Program-made: the position numbers and the translations under genes
Shown: one piece after another, positions 37,824 through 46,470 of the stretch
How positions within the stretch are numbered: position 1 is the stretch's first letter
Layout of the letters: every line of letters starts with the position of its first letter
Source: Chrysopilus asiliformis
Lineage: Eukaryota > Arthropoda > Insecta > Diptera > Rhagionidae
Direction: 5' to 3'
DNA: 64,000 nt
Assembly: GCA_964034945.1 (NCBI GenBank)
Contig: OZ035961.1
Span: 59,632,084 to 59,696,083, forward strand
Notes under the pieces: generated by a model
Seen by the model: only the letters and a program-made list of their open reading frames with translations
Told to the model about the DNA's origin: nothing
The model's database searches: none

Positions 37824-39089
37824 ATGATGTCTTACGATCAAACTAAATGCTATATTTGCCTTAAAATCATGAATGACAATAATATAACTCAATGTTCGGG
37901 AGTATGTGAGCGAAAATTTCATCTGTCGTGCGCGAAGTCATCTTCCAGCTGTTTCACTTGTCAAGATTGTAGCGACATCAAACCATGCCACATTCTTCGC
38001 TTTCTGAAAGATTTCGGCTTGCAAACGGGTAGTATAAATATTAACTCTCAAATTACGACACTATCATCTAGTTTCGAATTTGTCGCAAACAAAGTAAAAT
38101 CTATTGATGAAAAGTTCTCATCTCTTGAAGAATTATTTGATTTGCTACGTGACTTTGATAACAAGACTGAGAAATTAGTTTCGATCTGTAACATTATTCA
38201 TCACGACATGAGCAAATTAGTAAAAAAATCTACCGATTGTCAAAATAAGGTAATAAATCTTTTAAACAATATAAATGACAGATTTTCTACCTTCGAAGAT
38301 GCAACTTCTCCATCTCATCCGGCGTCAACAATGAGCAATTTATCTCATGATATCGAAAAAATTCTTAAATCTATTATTACCTGCTCAAGTTTGGCGTCTT
38401 CAAATGCGGCTATTTTAAACAATTTAAGCAAGAATTTACCCAACTTTCCTGTCTCAAATAAAGCAAAAATCAGGAGACCATTAAAATTGGCATCGGGCGA
38501 TATAGAAGCTACGACTCCTATGCTCCCAGATGTTGAAGCTCCATCTACGAGTAACTTGACTCTGAATGCCACCACTGCTGATAAGCCACCATCGTCTGAG
38601 CTACAATCTACATCATCGGAGACAATTATTATTGAATCAAACCCAATCTTGCTGAAAGCTGCGCCGCTGACAAAAAGCGTGTCTGCCCACAATTCGTCAT
38701 TGTCATCGGATACAAATATTGCAATAAACAAAGTTATGCTGAAAGCTGCGCCATTGTCGAAAAGCGTGTTTGTGTCGAGATTGGACCCAAGCACAACTGC
38801 ACAAGACATAATTAAGTATATTTCCCAGAAGACTTCTACCTCGGAATCTCCAGTTTCATGCCGTAATATCACGCCAAGAAATCGGAGCCAAGGCACTTCA
38901 CTTGTTTCCTCGTTCAAAATAACAACTTCCGAGAGCATCTTCAAAACTGTTATGGAACCTGATTTTTGGCCTCAACACATTTTGGTAAAGGAATTTGTTC
39001 CAAGAGTCCGTCGTACTTCTCGTCGTAATGTATTGCAGAATGCTTCAAAAAACGGGATCCCGTTCTCTCCTGTTATTACGCTAACGTAG
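37824..39089 (+). CDS. LINE ORF1 protein with PHD finger (421 aa)
   Basis: Nucleic-acid-binding ORF1 protein, presumed to coat the element RNA in a ribonucleoprotein. Two consecutive ATGs (37,824 and 37,827) open the frame; the same frame continues upstream only through a T-rich stretch with a TTG, an unlikely start. Residues 9-49 form a C4HC3 PHD-type zinc finger: C9, C12, C24, C28, H33, C36, C46, C49. Residues about 70-160 are rich in charged and leucine heptad-like spacing, consistent with a coiled coil. A serine/threonine-rich linker of about 200-310 contains a tandem duplication (LKAAPL[TS]KSV twice, 29 residues apart). The C-terminus (from about 315, KSVFVSRLDPSTTAQDIIKY) looks RRM-like and ends in a basic tail, RRTSRRN. 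PHD-bearing ORF1 proteins are known in CR1-type elements. The frame is intact to the TAG at 39,087-39,089 and overlaps ORF2. Confidence 0.9.
   Translation: MMSYDQTKCYICLKIMNDNNITQCSGVCERKFHLSCAKSSSSCFTCQDCSDIKPCHILRFLKDFGLQTGSININSQITTLSSSFEFVANKVKSIDEKFSSLEELFDLLRDFDNKTEKLVSICNIIHHDMSKLVKKSTDCQNKVINLLNNINDRFSTFEDATSPSHPASTMSNLSHDIEKILKSIITCSSLASSNAAILNNLSKNLPNFPVSNKAKIRRPLKLASGDIEATTPMLPDVEAPSTSNLTLNATTADKPPSSELQSTSSETIIIESNPILLKAAPLTKSVSAHNSSLSSDTNIAINKVMLKAAPLSKSVFVSRLDPSTTAQDIIKYISQKTSTSESPVSCRNITPRNRSQGTSLVSSFKITTSESIFKTVMEPDFWPQHILVKEFVPRVRRTSRRNVLQNASKNGIPFSPVITLT
38613..38785 (+). repeat. 90/87-bp tandem duplication inside ORF1
   Basis: TCATCGGAGACAAT at 38,613 and TCATCGGATACAAAT at 38,703 begin two diverged copies; each later carries CTGAAAGCTGCGCC (38,652 and 38,739) followed by AAAAGCGTGT. 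The spacing is 90 bp at the start and 87 bp later, so both offsets are multiples of three and the frame is kept. It lies in the low-complexity linker before the RRM-like region. Confidence 0.8.
39047..39053 (+). promoter_or_regulatory. Candidate -1 ribosomal frameshift site (A AAA AAC)
   Basis: ORF1 is read here as TCA AAA AAC GGG, so the heptamer A AAA AAC has the exact X XXY YYZ phasing of a slippery site. It lies after the ORF2 frame opens (stop TAA at 39,026-39,028) and before the ORF1 stop (39,087). A -1 shift enters ORF2. ORF2 has no ATG before its endonuclease core. Small hairpin potential follows (CGGGATCCCG; TACG-CTAA-CGTA at 39,077-39,088), but no strong pseudoknot is evident by eye. 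Confidence 0.6.
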
Positions 39090-39516
39090 GAGGACTCCGC
39101 ACTAAATTAAGTACCCTATACGTAGGCTCTACTGATTGTGGGTATGATGTGATATGCTTCACTGAGACATGGCTTTCATCTAAAATTTATGATGCTGAAA
39201 TTTTAAATCCGGAATTCAACATTTATCGCCGTGATCGTCATCTTGATGCTGATGCTCCGGTTGGTGGAGGTGTTCTTTGTGCTGTACATCGACGTTTTTC
39301 TAGCTATGAAGTAATGTTGTCAACAGATATTGAAGCTGTCTGCGTTGCATTGGTTCTTCCTAAAAAAATAGTATATTTACTAACCATTTATATTCCACCT
39401 GCTTCTTCGGCGGGTACGTTCTCTGCGGTTTCCATGGCAATTGATGAAATCGGTGACAAGCTAACATCTAATGATGATTTTTTAATATTTGGGGATTTTA
39501 ATATGCCTAAAGTTTC

Positions 39517-39524
39517 CTGGACGG
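39517..39524 (+). repeat. hAT target-site duplication, left copy
   Basis: CTGGACGG, identical to 40,418-40,425. Eight base pairs is the diagnostic length for the hAT superfamily. Confidence 0.95.
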
Positions 39525-39536
39525 CAGTGTTGGGCA
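39525..39536 (+). repeat. hAT left terminal inverted repeat
   Basis: CAGTGTTGGGCA, perfectly complementary to the right end; complementarity stops at the thirteenth base. Confidence 0.95.
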
Positions 39537-39800
39537 TCAATCAATTAAATTTTCAATTGACTAATCAATTGATTGAAAATTTAATTGCAATTAATTTAAT
39601 TGCAATTAAATTTAATTGCAGATTTTGCAATTAAATTTAATTGCAATTAAATTTAATTGCAGATTTTACAATTAAATTCAATTGCAATTAAATTTAATTG
39701 CAATTAAATTTAATTGCAATTAAATTTAATTGCAGTATTTTGCAATTAAATTAATTGCAATTAAATTTTCAATCAATTAACTTTTTTGCAATTAAATTTA
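39537..39800. repeat. AT-rich palindromic left arm of the hAT element
   Basis: Many overlapping copies of CAATTAAATTTAATTG, itself a palindrome, interspersed with CAGATTTTGC and CAGATTTTAC. Almost wholly A+T apart from isolated C and G. No coding potential. Confidence 0.88.
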
Positions 39801-39866
39801 CAATTAAAAATTCAAAAACAAGGGCCTGTAAAATGTACATTGAATGTAAAATTTCCACAAAAAATT

Positions 39867-40095
39867 GGTAGGGGAGGGGGATGGGGGATGGGGAGTGGGG
39901 TGGGGGAGGGGGATGGGGAGGGGAAGGGGAAAAGGGAGGGGAGGGGGAGGGGGAGGGGGAGGGGGAGGGGGGAGGAGACATACCACCCCCCCTCTCCACC
40001 TCCCTCTCCACCACCCCCCTCCCTTTTCCCCTTCCCACCCCCCCTCCTCTAACCATCCCTTCGCTTCCCTCCCAATTCCAACCCCTTCCCGATCC
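39867..40095. repeat. Purine-then-pyrimidine inverted repeat core of the hAT element
   Basis: About 113 bp of almost pure purine with runs of four to six G (39,867-39,979) is followed by about 115 bp of almost pure pyrimidine (39,981-40,095). A 20-bp segment, GGGGAAGGGGAAAAGGGAGG in the left half, is present as its complement near 40,014-40,036, so the halves can pair as a hairpin. Each half alone has many G-quadruplex-type runs and H-DNA potential. The proline-, glycine- and arginine-rich open frames on both strands here are by-products of composition. Confidence 0.85.
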
Positions 40096-40164
40096 CGTCG
40101 TTTTTAGACAAATTAAAAGTTCATAAGATTTAATTGTTAATTGTACTAGTAATGATTGATCAAA

Positions 40165-40390
40165 CAATTAACAATTAATTAATTGTTAATTGTGAAAAAT
40201 GCAACAATTAACAATTAATTAATTGTTAATTGTGAAAAATGCAATTAACAATTAATTAATTGTTAATTGTGAAAAATACAATTAACAATTGATTAATTGT
40301 TAATTGCAGAAATTTACAATTACAATTGATTAATTGTCAATTGCAGAAATCTACAATTAACAATTGATTAATCGTTAATTGTTAATTGCA
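40165..40390. repeat. About 37-bp tandem repeats in the hAT right arm
   Basis: CAATTAACAATT recurs at 40,165, 40,205, 40,242 and 40,279, and in altered form at 40,317 and 40,354, giving 37-40 bp spacing. Each unit is internally palindromic (ATTAACAATTAATTAATTGT) and ends GTGAAAAATGC or GCAGAAATCTA. Confidence 0.88.
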
Positions 40391-40405
40391 CTGACAATTA
40401 CGTTT

Positions 40406-40417
40406 TGCCCAACACTG
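40406..40417 (-). repeat. hAT right terminal inverted repeat
   Basis: TGCCCAACACTG on the + strand, the exact reverse complement of the left terminus. Confidence 0.95.
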
Positions 40418-40425
40418 CTGGACGG
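40418..40425 (+). repeat. hAT target-site duplication, right copy
   Basis: CTGGACGG, identical to the left copy at 39,517-39,524. The ORF2 reading frame resumes directly after it. Confidence 0.95.
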
Positions 40426-42824
40426 ATTCTTCAACTGATGACTTTTTGTTGCCCGTTCCTACTGGAGCACGAGGGTTCGAAACTGATCTTATAGACAACA
40501 TATTGGCTAACGGGACATACCAGATCAACTCTATTACAAACAATTTCGAAAAAACGCTAGATTTAGTGTTTTCGTCGGATGCTAGCTGTACTTCTGTTCA
40601 TCGAATTTCAACTCCCTTGACAAATATTTCGGATCATCATGCTGCTCTCAACGTGATTTTTAAAGTTAGCTGCACTACATTTCCAAGAGATTGTGAACTT
40701 GAATGGCATTTTAATTTTAGAAAATCTGACTTTAATCGTTTGAATATCCTGATCGAGCATTACGATTGGTCCTATGTTACTGACGAACGTGATATTGATG
40801 TCGCAGTGAAGAACTTCTACCAAATTCTGAATAACTTATTTATTGAATGTGTTCCTTTAACTTCTTTTAAAAATTTGGCAACTCAGCCACCATGGTACAA
40901 TGAGGACATTACTCATCTGCGCAATATTAAGCGTAAGGCCTGGAAAAAATTTGCCCTATCAAAGTCGACGGCTGATTATGATTCGTATAATACGGCTTGT
41001 CTGAATTTTTCATCTCAGGTTAAAGACGCTTATGACGATTATATCCTTAACTCTGCAGAAAGACTTAAGAGCAATCCTAAGCAATTTTGGAATTTTGTGA
41101 ACGCAAAACGAATATCTGATGGCTTCCCACTGTCCTTCAAATTTAATGATACCTCATCAAGTGATGCCAATACCATCAGCAATCTCTTCGCTGATCACTT
41201 CCGTTCTTCTTTTACACATGACACCTACAACTTTCCCAGTGACAGTTTTAAACACTTGACGAACTCTCCTAGCACTTCTCTAGAGATGAAGGATCTTTTT
41301 TTATCTAACGATACCATTTTGGAATACATCGGTAGACTTGATGATTCCTTGACTTGTGGTCCGGACGGCATTCCCGCTTTCTTTTTTAAAAAGTGTGGAC
41401 CTTCATTATCGTTCGTTTTATGTTCTTTATTTAATCGTTCTTTGTCATCTAGTGTTTTTCCTAGTTCTTGGAAGTTATCTCACATCATTCCCCTTCACAA
41501 AAAAGGTAATAAGGATGAGGTAAAAAATTACCGACCCATTGCCAAACTTTCTGTAGTAGCCAAGCTATTTGAATCATTAATTTGTGATAGTGTATATTTC
41601 CACTGTAAAAACATAATTTCCCCACATCAACATGGATTTATGAAAGGGCGATCGACTACCTCTAATCTTGTGGAGTTTTCCACGTATTGCATTGACGTAA
41701 TTGAAAATGGCTTCCAAGTCGATTGTATTTACAACGACTTCAGCAAAGCATTCGACAAAATCAACCATAATATTTTGTTGTACAAACTTAAACGTCTGAA
41801 TTTTCCTCGCGGATTCATCAAATGGCTGAAGTCATATCTGAGCAACCGTACTCAAAAAGTTATATTCCGTGGCCAATTGTCTGCGGAGATACACAACTCC
41901 TCAGGGGTTCCACAAGGCTCGCATATTGGTCCGCTTCTATTTATTTTATTTATTAATGACGTGAGCTTCATTTTCAAGTACTCGAAATTTCTTATATTTG
42001 CGGACGATGTCAAAATATATTTGGCTATTCGTAATTTAAGCGACCATTTAAGATTACAAGAAGACCTAGTTAAGTTTTATGTTTGGTGTGTTGAAAATAA
42101 ACTGCCGTTAAATGTTTTGAAGTGCAATTTCATGTCTTATACACGTAATAAGACTACTTCATCTTACCAGTATATCCTTAATAATATATGTTTAGATAGA
42201 GTAGAAAAAGTTAGAGATTTGGGTGTGTTTTTCTGCTCCAATTTCTCCTTTTCTGACCATATCGATAGCATCGTGAACAAGGCTAATTGTGCTCTTGGTT
42301 TTATAAAACGCTGGTCTAAAGAATTCAACGATCCGTACTTAACTAAAGCTTTATACGTCACGCTTGTTCGACCTATCCTTGAATATGCTATTCCGGTATG
42401 GGATCCCTACTACGACGTTCATGTTAAACGCATTGAATCAGTCCAGAGAAGGTTTCTTAGATTTGCTCTAAGATATCTTCCGTGGACTGATTGTATGAGG
42501 CTGCCACCTTACCTTTCTCGCCTTGGTCTCTTATCTCTACAATCTCTTGAAATTAGGCGACAAAATTTCAAAATTGCTTTTGCCTTTAAAGTTTTATCCG
42601 GGACTATGAACTCTCCGGGTCTACTTAATGAGTTTCGCATTTGTGTTCCTTGTCGGAAACTCCGATCATATAAGCCACTTGTTGTCCATCCTCATCGTAC
42701 CAACTATGGCCGCAATGAGCCGATTACATCAATGTCACGTTTGTTCAATGAAAATTATAATTTAATTGATTATTGTTTGAATGCCAATCAGGTAAAAAAC
42801 TTACTTCTCCGAAAACATAATTAA
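40426..42824 (+). CDS. LINE ORF2, endonuclease C-terminus plus reverse transcriptase
   Basis: An uninterrupted frame of 799 codons including the stop; it is the continuation of ORF2 beyond the hAT element, not an independent gene, and no plausible start codon begins it. The first part completes the endonuclease, with LDLVFSS and the catalytic ISDHHAAL (histidine codon at 40,635). The reverse transcriptase follows: NYRPIAKLS, QHGFMKGRSTTSNL, motif A IYNDFSKAFD (aspartate codon at 41,736), GVPQGSHIGPLLFILFIND, and the catalytic FADD box (aspartates at 42,003 and 42,006). Then come KLPLNVLKCNFMSY and a C-terminal region with HRTNYGRNEPITSM, typical of CR1/Jockey-group elements. No RNase H domain is seen. 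All catalytic residues I could check are present. The hAT element plus one 8-bp duplication totals 901 bp; leaving that out puts this part in the same frame as 39,029-39,524. Confidence 0.96.
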
Positions 42825-42918
42825 TGATTGTAACATTAACATTTTCTTTTCTTTTTTACATATCCAAATGTTTAAAATGTAGTAATCAGCTCTGTATTGA
42901 TGAAATGATAAATAAATA
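42825..42918 (+). terminator. LINE 3' UTR with TAAA tail and polyadenylation signal
   Basis: A 94-bp 3' UTR ending GATAAATAAATAAA directly against satellite AATTGG. AATAAA occurs at 42,911-42,916 and again at 42,915-42,920, where it overlaps the junction. A short simple-repeat tail rather than a long poly(A) is usual for this group. Confidence 0.8.
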
Positions 42919-43159
42919 AAAATTGGAAAAAGGGGCGTGGCCGAGTTAAGGCCCGCCCCCTCTCAGAAATCGATTTTCCATCAAAATTGGAAAAAGGGGC
43001 GTGGCCGAGTTCAGCCCCGCCCCCTCTCAGAAATCGATTTCCCATCAAAATTGGAAAAAGGGGCGTGGCCGAGTTAAGCCCCGCCCCCTCTCAGAAATCG
43101 ATTTCCCATCAAAATTGGAAAAAGGGGCGTGGCCGAGTCAAGCCCCGCCCCCTCTCAGA

Positions 43160-45040
43160 AATCGCTTTCCCATCCAAATTGGAAAAAGGGGCGTGGCCGA
43201 GTGAAGCCCCGCCCCCTCTCAGAAAACGATTTCCCATCAAAATTGGAAAAAGGGGCGTGGCCGAGTGAAGCCCCGCCCCCTCTCAGAAATCGATTTCCCA
43301 TCAAAATTGGAAAAAGGGGCGTGGCCGAGTTAAGCCCCGCCCCCTCTCAGAAATCGATTTCCCATCAAAATTGGAAAAAAGGGGGTGGCCGAGTTAAGCC
43401 CCGCCCCCTCTCAGAAATCGATTTCCCTTCAAAATTGGAAAAAGGGGCGTGGCCGAGTTAAGCCCCGCCCCCTCTCAGAAATCGATTTCCCATCAAAATT
43501 GGAAAAAGGGGCGTGGCCGAGTTAAGCCCCGCCCCCTCTCAGAAAACGATTTCCCATCAAAATTGGAAAAAGGGGCGTGGCCGAGTTAAGCCCCGCCCCT
43601 TCTCAGAAATCGATTTCCCATTAAAATTGGAAAAAGGGGCGTGGCCGAGTTAAGCCCCGCCCCCTCTCAGAAATCGATTTCCCCTCAAAATTGGAAAAAG
43701 GGGCGTGGCCGAGTTAAGCCCCGCCCCTTCTCAGAAGTCGATTTCCCATCAAAATTGGAAAAAGGGGCGTGGCCGAGTTAAGCCCCGCCCCCTCTCAGAA
43801 ATCGATTTCCCATCAAAATTGGAAAAAGGGGCGTGGCCGAGTTAAGCCCCGCTCCCTCAGAAATCGATTTCCCATCAAAATTGGAAAAAGGGGCGTGGCC
43901 GAGTTAAGCCCCGCCCCCTCTCAGAAATCGATTTCCTATCAAAATTGGAAAAAGGGGCGTGGCCGAGTTAAGGCCGGTACTCTCTCAGAAATCGATTTTC
44001 CATAAAAATTGGAAAAAGGGGAGTGACCGAGTTAAGCCCCGCCCCCTCTCAGAAATCGATTTCCCATCAAAATTGGAAAAAGGGGCGTGGCCGAGTTAAG
44101 CCCCGCCCCCTGTCAGAAATCGATTTCCCATCAAAATTGGAAAAAGGGGCGTGGCCGAGTTAAGCCCCGCCCCCTCTCAGAAATCGATTTCCTATCAAAA
44201 TTGGAAATAGGGGCGTGGCCGAGTTAAGCCCCGCCCCCTCTCAGAAATCGATTTCCCATCAAAATTGGAAAAAGGGGCTTGGCCGAGTTAAGCCCCGCAC
44301 TCTCTCAGAAATCGATTTCCCATCAAAATTGGAAAAAGGGGCGTGGCCGAGTGAAGCCCCGCCCCCTCTCAGAAATCGATTTCCCATCAAAATTGGAAAA
44401 AGGGGCGTGGCCGAGTTAAGCCCCGCCCCGTCTCAGAAATCGATTTCCCAACAAAATTGGAAAAAGGGGCGTGGCCGAGTTAAGCCCCGCCCCCTCTCAG
44501 AAATCGATTTCCCATCAAAATTGAAAAAAGGGGCGTGGCCGAGTTAAGCCCCGCCCCCTCTCAGAAATCGATTTCCCATCAAAATTGGAAAAAGGGGCGT
44601 GGCCGAGTTAAGCCCCGCCCCGTCTCAGAAATCGATTTCCCAACAAAATTGGAAAAAGGGGCGTGGCCGAGTTAAGCCCCGCCCCCTCTCAGAAATCGAT
44701 TTCCCATCAAAATTGGAAAAAGGGGCGTGGCCGAGTTAAGCCCCGCCCCCTCTCAGAAATCGATTTCCCATCAAAATTGGAAAAAAGGGCGTGGCCGAGT
44801 TAAGCCCCGCCCCCTCTCAGAAATCGATTTCCCATCAAAATTGGAAAAAGGGGCGTGGCCGAGTTAAGCCCCGCCCCCTCTCAGAAATCGATTTCCCATC
44901 AAAATTGGAAAAAGCCCCGCCCCCTTTCAGAAATCGATTTCCCATCAAAATTGGAAAAAGGGGCGTGGCCGAGTTAAGCCCCGCCCCCTCTCAGAAATCG
45001 ATTTCCCATCAAAATTGGAAAAAGGGGCGTGGCCGAGTTA
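43160..45040. repeat. Block copied at 49,620-51,370 (offset 6,329-6,457 bp)
   Basis: Markers CATCCAAATT, AGAAAACG (43,541 and 49,998), CCCCTCAAAATT, CGGTACTCTCTCAG with CATAAAAATT, GAAATAGGGG, GGCTTGGCC, CCCAACAAAATT and a 46-bp monomer occur in the same order in both places. The offset falls from 6,457 to 6,393 to 6,329 bp, showing two separate single-monomer losses in the downstream copy. Confidence 0.86.
44912..44957. repeat. 46-bp deleted monomer (five in the right block)
   Basis: GGAAAAAGCCCCGCCCC lacks the whole first GC arm and spacer (18 bp) and is followed by CTTTCAG. Equivalent junctions lie at 46,818, 48,335, 49,597 and 51,241. All share the CTTTCAG variant, so they descend from one deletion spread by segmental duplication. 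Confidence 0.9.
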
Positions 45041-46051
45041 AGCCCCGCCTCCTCTCAGAAATCGATTTCCCATCAAAATTGGAAAAAGGGGCGTGGCCGA
45101 GTGAAGCCCCGCCCCCTCTCAGAAATCGATTTCCCATCAAAATTGGAAAAAGGGCGTGGCCGAGTGAAGCCCCGCCCCCTCCCAGAAATCGATTTCCCAT
45201 CAAAATTGGAGAAAGGGGCGTGGCCGATTTAAGCCCCGTCCCGTCTCAGAAATCAATTTCCCATCAAAATTGGAAAAAGGGGCGTGGCCGAGTTAAGCCC
45301 CGCCCCCTCTCAGAAATCGATTTCCCATCAAAATTGGAAAAAGGGGCGTGGCCGAGTTAAGCCCCACCCCTCTCAGAAATCGATTTCCCATCAAAATTGG
45401 AAAAAGGGGCGTGGCCGAGTTAAGCCCCGCCCCCTCTCAGAAATCGATTTCCCATCAAAATTGGAAAAAGGGGCGTGGCCGAGTGAAGCCCCGCCCCCTC
45501 TCAGAAATCGATTTCCCATCAAAATTGGAAAAAGGGGCGTGGCCGAGTTAAGCCCCGCCCCCTCTCAGAAATCGATTTCCCATCAAAATTGGAAAAAGGG
45601 GCGTGACCGAGTGAAGCCCCGCCCCCTCTCAGAAATCGATTTCCCATCAAAATTGGAAAAAGGGGCGTGGCCGAGTGAAGCCCCGCCCCCTCTCAGAAAT
45701 CGATTTCCCATCAAAATTGGAAAAAGGGGCGTGGCCGAGTTAAGCCCCGCCCCCTCTCAGAAATCGATTTCCCATCAAAATTGGAAAAAGGGGCGTGGCC
45801 GAGTGAAGCCCCGCCCCCTCTCAGAAATCGATTTCCCATCAAAATTGGAAAAAGGGGCGTGGCCGAGTGAAGCCCCGCCCCCTATCAGAAATCGAAATCG
45901 ATTTCCCATCAAAATTGGAAAAAAGGGGTTGGCCGAGTTAAGCCCCGCACTCTCTCAGAAATCAATTTCCCATCAAAATTGGAAAAAGGGGCTTGGCCGA
46001 GTTAAGCCCCGCCCCCTCTCAGAAATCGATTTCCCATCAAAATTGGAAAAA

Positions 46052-46148
46052 GGGGCGTGGCTTAGCTAAGCCCCGCCCCCTTCGCAGAAATCGATTTCCC
46101 ATCAAAATTGAAAGAGGGGCGTGGCCTAGCTAAGCCCCGCCCCCTCTC
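46052..46148. repeat. Divergent palindromic TTAGCTAA monomer dimer, copy 3
   Basis: Same dimer as at 31,722 and 33,486, including CCCCCTTCGCAG and TTGAAAGAGGGG, but followed by an ordinary CCCCCTCTCAG monomer instead of the CCACC variant. Confidence 0.9.
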
Positions 46149-46150
46149 AG

Positions 46151-46470
46151 AAATCGATTTCCCATCAAAATTGGAAAAAGGGGCGTGGCCGAGTTAAGTC
46201 CCGCCCCCTCTCAGAAATCGATTTCCCATTAAAATTGGAAAAAGGGGCGTGGCCGAGTGAAGCCCCGCCCCCTCTCAGAAATCGATTTCCCATCAAAATT
46301 GGAAAAAGGGGCGTGGCCGAGTTAAGCCCCGCCCCGTCTCAGAAATCGATTTCCCAACAAAATTGGAAAAAGGGGCGTGGCCGAGTTAAGCCCCGCCCCC
46401 TCTCAGAAATCGATTTCCCAACAAAATTGAAAAAAGGGGCGTGGCCGAGTTAAGCCCCGCCCCCTCTCAG
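46151..46470. repeat. Segment copied at 48,866-49,185 (offset 2,715 bp)
   Basis: The stretch after palindromic dimer 3 recurs after dimer 4, 2,715 bp downstream, with GTTAAGTCCCG, GTGAAG, CCCAACAAAATT and ATTGAAAAAAGG in the same order (46,235 equals 48,950). The dimers share the offset. Confidence 0.82.

Larger units (their letters stand above)
39029..39524 (+). pseudogene. LINE ORF2, N-terminal endonuclease part, interrupted by hAT element
   Basis: The frame opens at 39,029 and overlaps ORF1 by 61 bp. It encodes the N-terminal half of an apurinic/apyrimidinic-type endonuclease, which nicks target DNA for target-primed reverse transcription. Visible motifs are YYANVGGLRTKL from 39,074, ICFTETWL with the catalytic glutamate, YRRDR, GGGVLCAV, YIPP and FGDFNMP with the catalytic aspartate and asparagine near 39,490-39,510. 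No in-frame ATG occurs before VMLSTD near 39,310, deep inside the domain, so initiation must use frameshifting, reinitiation or a non-ATG codon. The frame runs 110 bp into the hAT insertion and stops at 39,632-39,634. The rest of the domain resumes at 40,426. Confidence 0.9.
39525..40417. mobile_element. Non-autonomous hAT-type element (893 bp) inserted in LINE ORF2
   Basis: Terminal inverted repeats are CAGTGTTGGGCA (39,525-39,536) and its exact reverse complement TGCCCAACACTG (40,406-40,417). It is flanked by the 8-bp duplication CTGGACGG. CAG...CTG termini plus an 8-bp duplication indicate the hAT superfamily. There is no transposase frame, so it needs a transposase encoded elsewhere. The interior is low complexity: a left AT-rich arm of CAATTAAATTTAATTG palindromes, a purine-then-pyrimidine core, and a right AT-rich arm of about 37-bp repeats, so it is a foldback-like MITE. 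Confidence 0.93.
37243..42918 (+). mobile_element. Non-LTR retrotransposon (CR1/Jockey group), about full length
   Basis: A 5.7-kb insertion in one satellite monomer, with a 5' UTR, ORF1 (PHD finger), ORF2 (endonuclease plus reverse transcriptase), a short 3' UTR and a TAAA-type tail. It has no LTRs, no integrase and no RNase H that I can see. Without the nested hAT element and its duplicated target it would be about 4.78 kb, a normal size for a complete CR1- or Jockey-like element. The left satellite flank ends CATCAAAA and the right flank resumes AAAATTGG, so the target duplication is at most 4 bp (AAAA) and cannot be told apart from the A-rich tail. Composition contrasts sharply with the GC-rich satellite. 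ORF1 is intact and ORF2 is broken only by the hAT element. Confidence 0.95.

Noticed and set aside
38345..38944. 199-codon reverse open frame opposite ORF1
   Set aside because: Antisense shadow of the coding strand with no recognisable domain; ORF1 has a clear PHD finger on the + strand.
39769..40167. Proline- or glycine/arginine-rich open frames inside the hAT element
   Set aside because: They come from the pure purine and pyrimidine tracts and have no transposase motifs.
37243..42918. Endogenous retrovirus or LTR element
   Set aside because: No LTRs, protease, integrase or envelope; the AP endonuclease plus FADD-type RT and TAAA tail define a non-LTR element.
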